DNA of 64,000 bases from Aquabacter sp. L1I39 (GCF_017742835.1 NZ_CP072392.1:3929695-3993694), one strand, 5' to 3'. Positions 11,612-20,152 are shown, numbered from the stretch's first letter. Program-made: numbers and translations. Notes: a model not told the origin generated them from the sequence alone.

Positions 11612-12405
11612 CCAAGCCCAACATCCTGCGCAAGATCGAGGCCTATAAGCTCGAGGAAATCGCCGCCGCCAAGGTGGCCCGTCCGCTGGCCGAGGTGGAA
11701 GCGGCCGCGAAGGCCGCCCCGACCGTGCGCCCCTTCGGTGGCGCGCTGCGTTCCGCCATCGAAGCCGGCCGCACGGCGCTGATCGCCGAGATCAAGAAGG
11801 CGAGCCCCTCCAAGGGGCTCATTCGCCCGGATTTCGACCCGCCTTCGCTCGCCGCCGCCTATGAGGCGGGCGGGGCCTCGTGCCTCTCCGTGCTCACCGA
11901 CACGCCCTCCTTCCAGGGGGCACCGGAATTCCTGATGGCCGCCCGCGCCGCCTGCGCGCTTCCGGTGCTGCGCAAGGATTTCATGCACGACACCTATCAG
12001 GTGGCGGAGGCCCGCGCCTGGGGGGCGGACTGCATCCTCATCATCATGGCCTCGGTGGACGACGCGCTCGCCGCTGACCTCTACGCCGCCGCCCTGCATT
12101 ACGGCATGGACGCCATCATCGAGGTCCATGACGACGCCGAGCTGGACCGCGCCTTGGCGCTGGGCGCGCCGCTGGTGGGCATTAATAATCGCGACCTGCG
12201 CAGTTTCGATGTATCGCTGGCCACCTCCCAGCGTCTGGCGCCGCGGGTGCCGGCGGACCGGATCTGCATCGGCGAAAGCGGCATCTTCACGCCCGCCGAC
12301 GTCGCGCTTCTGCGCGAGGTGGGCATCCGCTCCATCCTGGTGGGCGAGAGCCTGATGCGGCAGGATGATGTCGCTTCGGCCACAAAGACGCTCCTTGCGG
12401 ACTAG
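11608..12405 (+). CDS. trpC: Indole-3-glycerol phosphate synthase
   Basis: Encodes 265 residues of a TIM barrel that closes the indole ring in tryptophan synthesis. Motifs include [15 protein letters not shown] (catalytic Lys), [39 protein letters not shown] and [14 protein letters not shown]. It is coupled to trpD. It is not fused to TrpF; trpF, trpB and trpA are not in this window, as expected for the split trp operons of the class. A hairpin at 12438-12474 follows the stop. Confidence 0.97.
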
Positions 12406-12437
12406 GCTTGCCGTATAGGTCAACCTGAACGATCATG

Positions 12438-12474
12438 CCTCCAGCTCCGCCCGACAAGAGGCGGAGCCTGGAGG
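12438..12474 (+). promoter_or_regulatory. Hairpin that buries the ribosome-binding site of the first DUF2147 gene
   Basis: Inverted repeat of 14 pairs with a single bulged C: left arm 12438-12451 (CCTCCAGCTCCGCC), 8-base loop, right arm 12460-12474. The right arm ends in GGAGG (12470-12474), the only good Shine-Dalgarno for the ATG at 12482. It could be the trp terminator, a translational switch, or both. There is no T tract. Confidence 0.6.
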
Positions 12475-12481
12475 AATGCTC

Positions 12482-12913
12482 ATGGCTCGTCTGTCTCTCA
12501 GCGCGCTGGCGCTGTCTGTTGCCTTGTCGCCCCTGTCCGCCTTCGGCGCGCTAGCCGCGGACGTGACGGGGACTTGGCTCACGCCCAGCCGCAACGGCGT
12601 GGTTGAAATCTACAAATGCGGCGCCTCCGTCTGCGGGCGCCTCGTCTCGTCCGATGGCATCAAGGCCGATCCGGCGCTGAAGGATGTGAACAATGCCGAT
12701 GCGGCCCAGCGCGGCCGCGTGCTGAAGGGCCTCGTCATAATGCAGGGCTTCAAGGGAGCGGGCGGCACCTGGAGCGACGGCACCATCTACAATGCCGAGG
12801 ACGGCAAGACCTATTCGGCCACCCTCACCCTTGATGGCGACGACACGCTGAAGGTGAAGGGCTGCATCTTCGTGCCTTTGTGCAAGACCCAGAGCTGGAC
12901 CCGCACGCGCTGA
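12482..12913 (+). CDS. DUF2147 domain secreted protein (copy 1)
   Basis: Encodes 143 residues: a cleavable signal peptide (MARLSLSALALSVALSPL, then AFGALA) and a DUF2147 (PF09917) domain beginning DVTGTWLTP. Family features are [26 protein letters not shown], the lipocalin-like GGTWSDGTIYNAEDGKTYSA, and the end LKVKGCIFVPLCKTQSWTR. Two Cys pairs suggest periplasmic disulfides. The function of the family is not established. The start is ATG 12482 because GGAGG lies seven bases upstream; the ATG at 12476 is too close. It is a tandem paralogue of the gene at 13068. Confidence 0.85.
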   Translation: MARLSLSALALSVALSPLSAFGALAADVTGTWLTPSRNGVVEIYKCGASVCGRLVSSDGIKADPALKDVNNADAAQRGRVLKGLVIMQGFKGAGGTWSDGTIYNAEDGKTYSATLTLDGDDTLKVKGCIFVPLCKTQSWTRTR

Positions 12914-12994
12914 ACGCGGCAAGGCCGGGCGGCCGAGGGGTAGCGCGTGACGGGTGACGCTTGCCGCCCGCTCTGCAATAGTCGCCGCCGGCAT

Positions 12995-13011
12995 GCGGGA
13001 GATTCTCCCGC
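12995..13011. terminator. Short hairpin between the two DUF2147 genes
   Basis: Arms GCGGGAG (12995-13001) and CTCCCGC (13005-13011) form a 7-bp stem with a 3-base loop in the 154-base spacer between the paralogues. There is no T tract, so termination is only a possibility. Confidence 0.35.
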
Positions 13012-13067
13012 GCATGGAACGGCATCACCGGGGCAGCACGCCTGCCGCCTCGGCATGAGGAGAGGCG

Positions 13068-13484
13068 ATGATGCGCGCGCGGCTTCTGGCCCTTGCGATC
13101 CTGACCGGTCTGGCCGGCCCGGCCTTGGCGGCGGATGTGACCGGCACCTGGCAGACGCCCACGGACGAGGGCGTCGTTGAGATCACCGCTTGCGGCGCAT
13201 CGGTATGCGGGCGGCTCATCTCTTCCTCGGACATCAAGGCCAATCCCAACCTTACCGATTCCAAGAACACGGACGCCGCCCAGCGCAGCCGTCCGCTCAA
13301 GGGGCTGCTGATGCTCCAGGGCTTCACCGGGAAGGGCGGCTCCTGGACTGGCGGCAAGATCTACAATCCCGACGATGGCAAGACCTATTCCTCGACGCTC
13401 GAACTGAAGGGCGACAACACGCTCCAGGTGAAGGGCTGCGTCATGGTCTTCTGCGAGACCCAGACCTGGACCCGCCTGAAATAG
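13068..13484 (+). CDS. DUF2147 domain secreted protein (copy 2)
   Basis: Encodes 138 residues: a signal peptide ([19 protein letters not shown]) and a DUF2147 domain starting DVTGTWQTP. It is clearly paralogous to the preceding gene (shared [29 protein letters not shown] and QTWTR), but it is diverged in most other positions, so the duplication is not recent. AGGAG lies upstream of the double ATG at 13068/13071. The moaC start is ten bases after the stop, so it may be transcribed with moaC-moeA. The function is unknown; a periplasmic location is inferred. Confidence 0.85.
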   Translation: MMRARLLALAILTGLAGPALAADVTGTWQTPTDEGVVEITACGASVCGRLISSSDIKANPNLTDSKNTDAAQRSRPLKGLLMLQGFTGKGGSWTGGKIYNPDDGKTYSSTLELKGDNTLQVKGCVMVFCETQTWTRLK

Positions 13485-13494
13485 GACGCCCCTC

Positions 13495-13974
13495 ATGTCC
13501 GGCCTGACCCATCTGGATTCCTCAGGCGCCGCGCGTATGGTGGATGTCTCCGAAAAGGCATCGACCGCGCGCGAGGCGGTCGCCGTGGGCGAGGTGGCCA
13601 TGGCGGCGGAGACGCTGGCCCTCATCCGTTCCGGCAATGCCAAGAAGGGCGACGTGCTCGGCATTGCCCGCATCGCCGGTATCATGGCGGCCAAGCGCAC
13701 GCACGAGCTGATCCCCCTCTGCCACCCCCTCATGCTCGCCAAGGTGGAGCTGGAGGTGGAGCCGGACGACGCCCTGCCCGGCCTGCGGGTGACCGCGCGG
13801 GTCAAGACCACCGGCCAGACCGGCGTGGAGATGGAGGCACTCACCGCCGTCTCCGTCGCCTGCCTGACCATCTATGACATGGCCAAGGCCGCCGACCGGG
13901 GCATGCGCATCGGTGGCATCCGCCTCATGGAAAAAGCCGGCGGCCGTTCCGGCCACTGGCGGGCCGAACCCTGA
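13495..13974 (+). CDS. moaC: Cyclic pyranopterin monophosphate synthase
   Basis: Encodes 159 residues. It makes cyclic pyranopterin monophosphate from the MoaA product in molybdenum cofactor synthesis. Diagnostic motifs are [52 protein letters not shown] and [17 protein letters not shown]. It is followed 22 bases later by moeA. This trpC-(x)-moaC-moeA-lexA order is common in alphaproteobacteria; here the two DUF2147 genes are inserted before moaC. Confidence 0.96.
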   Translation: MSGLTHLDSSGAARMVDVSEKASTAREAVAVGEVAMAAETLALIRSGNAKKGDVLGIARIAGIMAAKRTHELIPLCHPLMLAKVELEVEPDDALPGLRVTARVKTTGQTGVEMEALTAVSVACLTIYDMAKAADRGMRIGGIRLMEKAGGRSGHWRAEP

Positions 13975-13996
13975 CCGGCCGCGCGAGGATCATCCC

Positions 13997-15208
13997 ATGT
14001 CCCTGATGCCGGTCGACGCCGCCCTCTCCCTCGTTTTGTCCGATCTCGTCCCGCTGCCGGCGGAGACCGTGGCGGTGGGCGACGCCGTGGGCCGCGTGCT
14101 GGCGGCGGATCTGGTGGCCCGCCGCAGCCAGCCGGCCGCCGACATGTCGGCCATGGACGGCTATGCGGTGCGCGCCTCCGACATCGCCACCCTCCCCGCC
14201 CGCCTTCCCCTCAGGGGCGAATCGGCCGCCGGCCGGCCACTGGGTGCGCCGCTGGCGCCGGGGACCGCCGCGCGCATCTTCACCGGCGCCCTGGTGCCGG
14301 AGGGCGCCGACACGGTGGTGATCCAGGAAAACACCCGCCGCGAGGGCGACGACGTCGTGGTGGAGGTGGAGACCGCGCCCGGCCGCAACATCCGCCGCAA
14401 GGGCTTCGACTTCACCAAAGGCGCGGTGATTCTGAAAGCCGGCCAGCGGCTGAGCGCCCGCGACGTGATGCTGGCCGCCGCTGGCAACCATGCGACCCTT
14501 GCCGTCCGCCGAAAGCCCCGGGTGGCCATCCTGCAGACCGGCGACGAGCTGGTGCGGCCGGGGGAGGCGTCCGGAGCCTCCGATGTGGTCATGTCCAACG
14601 TCTTCGGCCTTACCGCCCTTGCCCGCGCGGCGGGCGCCGAGGTGAGCGACCTCGGCAAGGTGGAAGACACCCTGGAGAGCACGCGCGCCGCCATCACCAA
14701 CGCCCGCGCCAACGGGTTCGACGTGCTCGTCACATCGGGCGGCGCCTCGGTCGGCGAGCACGACTTGATGGCCCCTGCCCTGCGCGCGGAGGGCGTAGCG
14801 CTCAGCGTCCATAAGATCGCGCTCCGCCCCGGAAAGCCCCTCATGTATGGGCGCGGCGGCGGCATGCGCGCGCTCGGCCTGCCAGGCAATCCCGTCTCCT
14901 CCTATGTGTGCGCGATGCTGTTCCTGACGCCGCTTTTGAAAGCGCTGCAGGGCATGAGCGACCTGGAGACGCCCCGCATTCCCGCCCGCCTCGCCGCGCC
15001 GGTGAAGGCCAATGACATCAGGCTCGACTTCATGCGCTGCACCAGCCGTCCCGGCCCCGACGGCGTGCCGGAGGTGACCCCCTTCGCGCTCCAGGACAGC
15101 GGCATGATTTCCGCCCTCGCCCAGGCGGACTGCCTGCTGGTGCGCTCCGCCTTCGCCCCGGAAGGCGCGGTGGGGGATGCCTGTGAGATCATCCTCCTCG
15201 CCGACTGA
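13997..15208 (+). CDS. moeA: Molybdopterin molybdenumtransferase
   Basis: Encodes 403 residues. MoeA inserts molybdate into adenylylated molybdopterin. Visible are the MoeA N-domain SAMDGYAVRASDIA, the GALVPEGADTVVIQE region, the MoCF-binding domain (VAILQTGDELVRPGE, LVTSGGASVGEHDL), KIALRPGKPLMYG and GLPGNPVSSYV. It starts at ATG 13997 with GAGGAT upstream; the longer frame overlapping moaC is rejected. It ends 350 bases before lexA. Confidence 0.96.
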   Translation: MSLMPVDAALSLVLSDLVPLPAETVAVGDAVGRVLAADLVARRSQPAADMSAMDGYAVRASDIATLPARLPLRGESAAGRPLGAPLAPGTAARIFTGALVPEGADTVVIQENTRREGDDVVVEVETAPGRNIRRKGFDFTKGAVILKAGQRLSARDVMLAAAGNHATLAVRRKPRVAILQTGDELVRPGEASGASDVVMSNVFGLTALARAAGAEVSDLGKVEDTLESTRAAITNARANGFDVLVTSGGASVGEHDLMAPALRAEGVALSVHKIALRPGKPLMYGRGGGMRALGLPGNPVSSYVCAMLFLTPLLKALQGMSDLETPRIPARLAAPVKANDIRLDFMRCTSRPGPDGVPEVTPFALQDSGMISALAQADCLLVRSAFAPEGAVGDACEIILLAD

Positions 15209-15272
15209 CAGCCTGCCGGCCGCACAAAGATCAGCGCCGGATCGAGGCATTTACCGCATGTTCACTCTTGTG

Positions 15273-15287
15273 GAACACAAAAGGAAC
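15273..15287 (-). promoter_or_regulatory. LexA (SOS) box
   Basis: GAAC-N7-GAAC, the reverse complement of GTTC-N7-GTTC, the alphaproteobacterial LexA operator. It lies upstream of lexA itself and implies autoregulation. Confidence 0.85.
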
Positions 15288-15299
15288 ATGTAGAGAATT

Positions 15300-15314
15300 G
15301 TTCGCGATTTGTTT
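15300..15314 (+). promoter_or_regulatory. Second, near-consensus LexA box
   Basis: GTTC-N7-GTTT, one base off the GTTC-N7-GTTC consensus, 12 bases after the first box. Paired operators would give tighter self-repression. Confidence 0.55.
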
Positions 15315-15558
15315 CGCTTTCCTTCGCGTTTTGAGACAGCGAAGGGGATGCGGATCGGTCGACGCCGGGCCTCGGACCGGGAGCGTCGCGGTCCTGCCGG
15401 GCGGTTCCCGATGCCTTTGAAGCGGTCCGCGCGGGGGTGGCGCCTGCCGTCCGATGGCCGTGTGCCACGGCTGGTCGGGGCGCTGGAAATGGGTGGACTT
15501 GCCTGTCCGGCGACACGCAACGGATGGGTCGGGGCTGCTGGCTGGGACGGGATCTGCG

Positions 15559-16266
15559 ATGCTGACACGCAAGCAATATGACCTGCTGCGCTTCATTCAC
15601 GAGCGTCTGAAGGAGACGGGCGTTCCCCCCTCCTTCGACGAGATGAAGGAGGCCCTGGACCTGCGGTCGAAGTCTGGCATTCATCGCCTCATCACGGCGC
15701 TGGAAGAGCGCGGCTTCATCCGTCGCCTGCCCAATCGGGCGCGGGCGCTGGAAGTGGTGCGCCTGCCCGACAGCGTCGCGCCTGGACTTGGCACCGGTCG
15801 CGCCAAGGGTTTCTCCCCGTCCGTGATCGAAGGCAGCCTCGGCCGCGTTCGCCCACCGGTGGATGACGAGGAGGAGGTCGCCACAACGGTGGCCGTTCCA
15901 GTGATGGGCCGCATCGCCGCGGGCACCCCGATTTCCGCCATCCAGAGCCGCAGCCACACCCTCAATCTGCCGCCCGACATGCTGGGCGTGGGCGAGCATT
16001 TCGCCCTGGAAGTGCGCGGCGACAGCATGATCGAGGCGGGCATTCTCGATGGCGACACGGTGCTGATCCGCAAGTGCGAGACCGCCGATACCGGCGACAT
16101 CGTGGTCGCTTTGGTGGATGACGAGGAAGCCACCCTGAAGCGCCTGCGCAAGAAGGGCGCGTCCATCGCGCTGGAGGCCGCCAATCCTTCCTATGAGACG
16201 CGAATCTTCGGGCCTGACCGGGTTCGCATCCAAGGGCGCCTGGTGGGGCTGATGCGCCGCTATTGA
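15559..16266 (+). CDS. lexA: LexA repressor (SOS regulator, self-cleaving)
   Basis: Encodes 235 residues. The N-terminal winged helix ([19 protein letters not shown], then [18 protein letters not shown]) binds SOS boxes. The C-terminal S24 latent peptidase has cleavage site Ala121-Gly122 in GRIAAGTP, nucleophile Ser156 in [10 protein letters not shown] and general base Lys194 in [10 protein letters not shown]. RecA filaments trigger self-cleavage after DNA damage. The ATG at 15559 is the family start; a longer GC-driven frame upstream is rejected. The linker (residues about 70-108) is longer than in E. coli LexA, as usual in this class. Confidence 0.97.
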   Translation: MLTRKQYDLLRFIHERLKETGVPPSFDEMKEALDLRSKSGIHRLITALEERGFIRRLPNRARALEVVRLPDSVAPGLGTGRAKGFSPSVIEGSLGRVRPPVDDEEEVATTVAVPVMGRIAAGTPISAIQSRSHTLNLPPDMLGVGEHFALEVRGDSMIEAGILDGDTVLIRKCETADTGDIVVALVDDEEATLKRLRKKGASIALEAANPSYETRIFGPDRVRIQGRLVGLMRRY

Positions 16267-16313
16267 TGGCGAGAGCACTGCAACCTGAGATTAACCTGCC
16301 CTTACGGGACCCG

Positions 16314-16335
16314 CCGGCCGCGCGGTTTCGGCCGG
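16314..16335 (+). terminator. Hairpin after lexA
   Basis: A 7-bp perfect stem (CCGGCCG 16314-16320, CGGCCGG 16329-16335) 48 bases after the lexA stop, without a clear T tract. It may end the lexA transcript before the large repeat gene. Confidence 0.4.
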
Positions 16336-16441
16336 TGACCCATGGCGATTTTTGACCGCGATCCTTGACACGCCGCATTTCACTCTGGAGTGACTTGAAA
16401 CACCCCCGCCAAGCCCGACAGTAACATCTCGGCTACGCTGA

Positions 16442-19400
16442 GTGTGGGGGGCGGGGGTGGGTGACACTGTCTATGCGACCAAGAATGGCGATATCGTCCA
16501 GGGTGATATCAATACCAACATCCTCTACGGCACCAACGCCGACCAGACGGCAAACTACTCCAACCTGACCATAAACGGCGCTGGCAGCGACGACACCATC
16601 TATGGTGCCACCATGACCGCCTCCAGCGCGTATGGAAATGCAGGCGATGATGAGCTGCACGCCGACAGCTCAACCAATTCGTCCTATTATGGCGGCATCG
16701 GCAATGACAGCCTTTATGCCGATACGTCCTCCGGCAACACCTTTTACGGGGATGCCGGAGCCGATGTCTTCTATGGCGGAAGCTCGGCCAATGCCACTGT
16801 CTATGGCGGCACGGGGAATAATACCTATTACGGGGACAACGCCTCCGGCACGATCTCCTATTATGGCGGGGACGACGGCAATACGGTTCAGGCAGGCGCG
16901 TTGGCGGAGGGCTCCACCCTAGCGGCCTCCGGCGGCTCTGGAGACGATACCTTCTACGGCAACACCGCCCAGGGCGAGGTGACGTTCTCCGGCGGGGGCG
17001 GCAACGATGTTTATTATTCAGGGTCCGCTGCCGATGTGACCATAACCGACAGCGCCGGCACCGACAGCCTCTATATTGACGGCACCCAGAACCTCTACAC
17101 CACCTCCACCGATGGCGACACGCTCACCATAGCCAGCACGGCCTTGGGCCAGACGCTGGTGACGCAGGGCATCGAGGATTTCTATTTCAGCGACGGCAAT
17201 GGGGGTTGGCTGCACTACAGCTTCGACGAGCTTTCCACCCACATTTTCTACGCCTCCGCGTCCAATGAGACGATCAACGCGACCATTGCATCCGAGACGC
17301 TCTATGGCACCAATGAAGGGGCGAGCGAACAATATTCCAACCTGACCATCAATGCGGCCGGTGGTGACGATGTCATCTATGCCGGCAACATGCTCGCCTC
17401 CAGCGCCTACGGCAATGCCGGGGACGACACGCTTTATGCCGGCACCTCCGTCGATTCCAATTTTTATGGCGGGACCGGAAACGATACTTTCCACGGGGAC
17501 AGTGCGCAGAACGCGACCTTCTATGGTGACGGGGTTCTGGACACCTTCCATGCGGACTCGTCGACGGACTCCGCCTTCTATGGCGGTGCGGGCGTCAGCG
17601 TCTTCTATGGCGAGAGCGCCACGGGGACGATCGAATTCTATGGCGGCAATGGCGGCAACACCGTCTATGCCGGCACGCTCGCGAGCGGCAGCCTGAGCGC
17701 CTCTGGCGGCGCCGGCAGCGACACCTTCTACGGCAACACCGCCCAGGGCGAGGTGACGTTCTCCGGCGGGGACGGCAACGATGTCTATTATTCAGGTTCC
17801 GCCGCCGATGTAACCATCACCGACAGCGCCGGCACCGACAGCCTTTATATTGACGGCACCCAGAACCTCTACACGACATCTACAGATGGCGAGACGCTCA
17901 CCATTGCCAGCACAGCCTTGGGCCAGACGCTGGTGACGCAAGGCGTCGAGGACTTCTACTTCAGCGACGGCAATGGGGGCTGGCTGCACTACACCTATGA
18001 TGAACTCTCGACGCACACCTTCTACGCGTCGGAGGATGGCGAGACGATCAACGGGACCATTGCGGCCGAGACGCTGTACGGCACCAATGAGGACGGGACC
18101 GCGCAATATTCGAACCTGACCATCAACGCGGCTGGCGGTAACGATACCATCTATGGCAGCAACATGGTTGCCTCCAGCGCCTATGGCAATGCTGGGGATG
18201 ATGTCCTTTACGCGGGCACGTCCGATCATTCTCAATATTATGGCGGCACGGGGAATGACGAGTTCCACGCGGGATCGTCCACCTACGGAATTTTTTACGG
18301 CGACGGGGTTATTGACACGTTCAACGCCGAGAATTCGCACAACGGGCACTTCTATGGCGGAGCGGGCTTAAGCTACTTCTATGGCGGGAACGCCAAGGGC
18401 TCTGTTGAATTCTACGGCGGCGATGGCGGCAATCGAGTCTATGCCGATCAGATGGCCAGCGGCACAACCCTGAATGCTTATGGCGGCGCGAACGCAGATC
18501 AATTCCATGGCAACGTCTCGCACGGCTTTCTCAATTTCTATGGAGGCGCCGGAAACGATTTATATAGCGTGGAAAGTGCCACCAATGTCACCGTTTCCGA
18601 CAGCAGCGGTATCGATTCAATCTATCTAAAATACGACATTAGTGCGTACACAATTGTACTCGACCCGACTAACAACAATGCAATATCACTCAATACGGCC
18701 GGTGACACGGTGGTCGTCTATGCCCAGGGTGTCGAAGATTTCTACTTTCGGATAGGAACCACAGACCTTTCACATTATACTTATAACGAGCTACTGACCC
18801 ACGAATTCTACGCATCCGAAAGCAATCAGACCATCGATGGCACGCCCGAGTCGGACTTGATCTACGGCACCAATGCGGACTTTACCGGTGAATATACCGG
18901 CCTCACCCTTTACGGGGAGGGCGACAATGACAGCATTTATGGCGGCCTGATGGGCAATTCCGCCGCCTATGGCGGGGCTGGCGCCGACTATCTGGACGGC
19001 TCGTCCTCCTACAGCTCCGTCTTCTATGGCGGCGAAGGGGATGATCGGATCCAGGGGGGCGGTGTCAACAACACCTTCTACGGCGATAACGGCCTCGACG
19101 AAATCTACGCAGGCGCCTCGGAGAACGGTACATTCTATGGCGGCGGCGGCAGCAATACGTTCAGCGCCGATCAAGCCGTGGGCTCCGTGACTTATTATGG
19201 TGGCGACGTCGGCGACATCGTGAATGCCGGCAGCATCGGAACGAACACCTCGCTGAACGCCTATGGCGGCAGTGGGTCCGATGTCTTCAATGCCCAGGCC
19301 GCTCAGGGGAATGTGAACTTCTATGGCGGAGAAGGGTCCGACGTCTATCATGCCGACAGCGCCAGCAATGTCAGTGTGTCGGATGCCGCGGGCACCGACA

Positions 19401-20152
19401 GTCTCTATCTGGATTACAGCCGCAGCCTATACACTGTCAGGGCCGACAAGGATCTGAATGCCCTGGATCTCACGGACAATGGTGCACACCAGAACGTGTT
19501 TACGCAGGGCATCGACGACTTCTATTTCAGCAACGGCGACGGCACGTACACACATTATACCTATGATGAACTGGCCTGTTTCCTCACCGGAACCCGCATC
19601 CGCACACCGGGCGGCGAGGTGGCCATCGAGACGCTGAAGGCTGGCGACTTGGTGCTGACCACCACGGGCGAGGCCAAGCCCGTTTTGTGGGTGGGGCACC
19701 GGACGGTGGCGACGCGCTTTGCCCATCCGCTCACCGCGCTTCCCATCCATATTCGCCCGGATGCCCTGGACCGTGGCCTGCCGGAACGCGACCTGTTCGT
19801 GTCGCCGGACCATGCCTTCTTCATCGGCGGCATGCTGGTCCAGGCGGGTGCGCTGGTGAATGGCGTCACCATCACCCGTCATCGCGATCTTCCAGAGACC
19901 TTCACCTATTATCACGTGGAGCTTCTGGACCACGATCTCATCTATGCGGAAGGCCTCCCCGCCGAGACCTTTATCGACAATCTGGAACGAGAGACCTTCG
20001 ACAACGCAGCCGAGTTCCCCGGGCGCAGCCGGCCGGCTTTGGAACTGGACTTGCCGCGCGTGAAGTCCCGCCGGCAAATGCCCAAGGCATTGGCGCGGGC
20101 GCTGGAGGCGCGGACGGCGCGGCTGGCGCAAGGCGGCCCACAGGCGGCCTGA
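16442..20152 (+). CDS. Giant RTX-like four-repeat protein with C-terminal Hint domain
   Basis: Encodes up to 1236 residues. A stop codon directly precedes the GTG at 16442, so the start is that GTG or the GTG at 16457; no signal peptide follows. Residues 28-1045 are four units of about 260 residues. Each opens with LYGTN, SNLTI or a near match and YGNAGDD-type turns, runs through FYGG..GNDTF..GD turns at 19-20-residue spacing (RTX-like, likely Ca-binding beta-roll) and closes with EDFYFSDGNGG..HYTYDEL. Residues 1046-1236 are a Hint domain: Cys1046 in ACFLTGTRI, then VSPDHAFF and YYHVELLDHDLIYAEGLPAE. Hint modules can self-cleave at that Cys. No T1SS genes are nearby. Secretion and role are inferred; the repeats are acidic and nearly free of Lys and Arg. 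Confidence 0.85.
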   Translation: MWGAGVGDTVYATKNGDIVQGDINTNILYGTNADQTANYSNLTINGAGSDDTIYGATMTASSAYGNAGDDELHADSSTNSSYYGGIGNDSLYADTSSGNTFYGDAGADVFYGGSSANATVYGGTGNNTYYGDNASGTISYYGGDDGNTVQAGALAEGSTLAASGGSGDDTFYGNTAQGEVTFSGGGGNDVYYSGSAADVTITDSAGTDSLYIDGTQNLYTTSTDGDTLTIASTALGQTLVTQGIEDFYFSDGNGGWLHYSFDELSTHIFYASASNETINATIASETLYGTNEGASEQYSNLTINAAGGDDVIYAGNMLASSAYGNAGDDTLYAGTSVDSNFYGGTGNDTFHGDSAQNATFYGDGVLDTFHADSSTDSAFYGGAGVSVFYGESATGTIEFYGGNGGNTVYAGTLASGSLSASGGAGSDTFYGNTAQGEVTFSGGDGNDVYYSGSAADVTITDSAGTDSLYIDGTQNLYTTSTDGETLTIASTALGQTLVTQGVEDFYFSDGNGGWLHYTYDELSTHTFYASEDGETINGTIAAETLYGTNEDGTAQYSNLTINAAGGNDTIYGSNMVASSAYGNAGDDVLYAGTSDHSQYYGGTGNDEFHAGSSTYGIFYGDGVIDTFNAENSHNGHFYGGAGLSYFYGGNAKGSVEFYGGDGGNRVYADQMASGTTLNAYGGANADQFHGNVSHGFLNFYGGAGNDLYSVESATNVTVSDSSGIDSIYLKYDISAYTIVLDPTNNNAISLNTAGDTVVVYAQGVEDFYFRIGTTDLSHYTYNELLTHEFYASESNQTIDGTPESDLIYGTNADFTGEYTGLTLYGEGDNDSIYGGLMGNSAAYGGAGADYLDGSSSYSSVFYGGEGDDRIQGGGVNNTFYGDNGLDEIYAGASENGTFYGGGGSNTFSADQAVGSVTYYGGDVGDIVNAGSIGTNTSLNAYGGSGSDVFNAQAAQGNVNFYGGEGSDVYHADSASNVSVSDAAGTDSLYLDYSRSLYTVRADKDLNALDLTDNGAHQNVFTQGIDDFYFSNGDGTYTHYTYDELACFLTGTRIRTPGGEVAIETLKAGDLVLTTTGEAKPVLWVGHRTVATRFAHPLTALPIHIRPDALDRGLPERDLFVSPDHAFFIGGMLVQAGALVNGVTITRHRDLPETFTYYHVELLDHDLIYAEGLPAETFIDNLERETFDNAAEFPGRSRPALELDLPRVKSRRQMPKALARALEARTARLAQGGPQAA
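16951..17218 (+). repeat. Near-identical segment, copy A
   Basis: 268 bases matching 17725-17992 at an offset of 774, with roughly 20 mismatches counted by eye, nearly all silent. This marks a recent duplication or gene conversion between units 1 and 2. Confidence 0.85.
17725..17992 (+). repeat. Near-identical segment, copy B
   Basis: Partner of 16951-17218. The encoded segments (TFYGNTAQGEVTFSGG to GGWLHY) differ at only about three residues (Gly/Asp, Asp/Glu, Ile/Val). Confidence 0.85.

Larger units (their letters stand above)
15209..15558 (+). other. Long lexA leader / intergenic region
   Basis: These 350 bases hold no convincing gene. Two LexA-type boxes lie at 15273 and 15300, so the promoter is probably near 15240-15320, which leaves about 240 bases of 5' leader before the lexA ATG. 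The second half (15340-15550) is GC-rich and open in several frames, but no family is recognisable. Confidence 0.6.
16523..19576 (+). repeat. Four in-frame tandem units of about 780 bases
   Basis: Units begin at the LYGTN/IYGTN codons: 16523, 17300, 18074 and 18860. Periods are 777, 774 and 786 bases (259, 258 and 262 residues), and the last unit (239 residues) ends where the Hint domain starts. Units 1 and 2 are closest; units 3 and 4 are diverged and carry the few basic residues. Confidence 0.9.

Noticed and set aside
15454..15558. Longer LexA start
   Set aside because: The extra 35 residues match no LexA; the family start [10 protein letters not shown] is internal.
16523..19576. CRISPR array in the repeats
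   Set aside because: The units are about 780 bases, in frame and inside one gene, with no short direct repeats and spacers.
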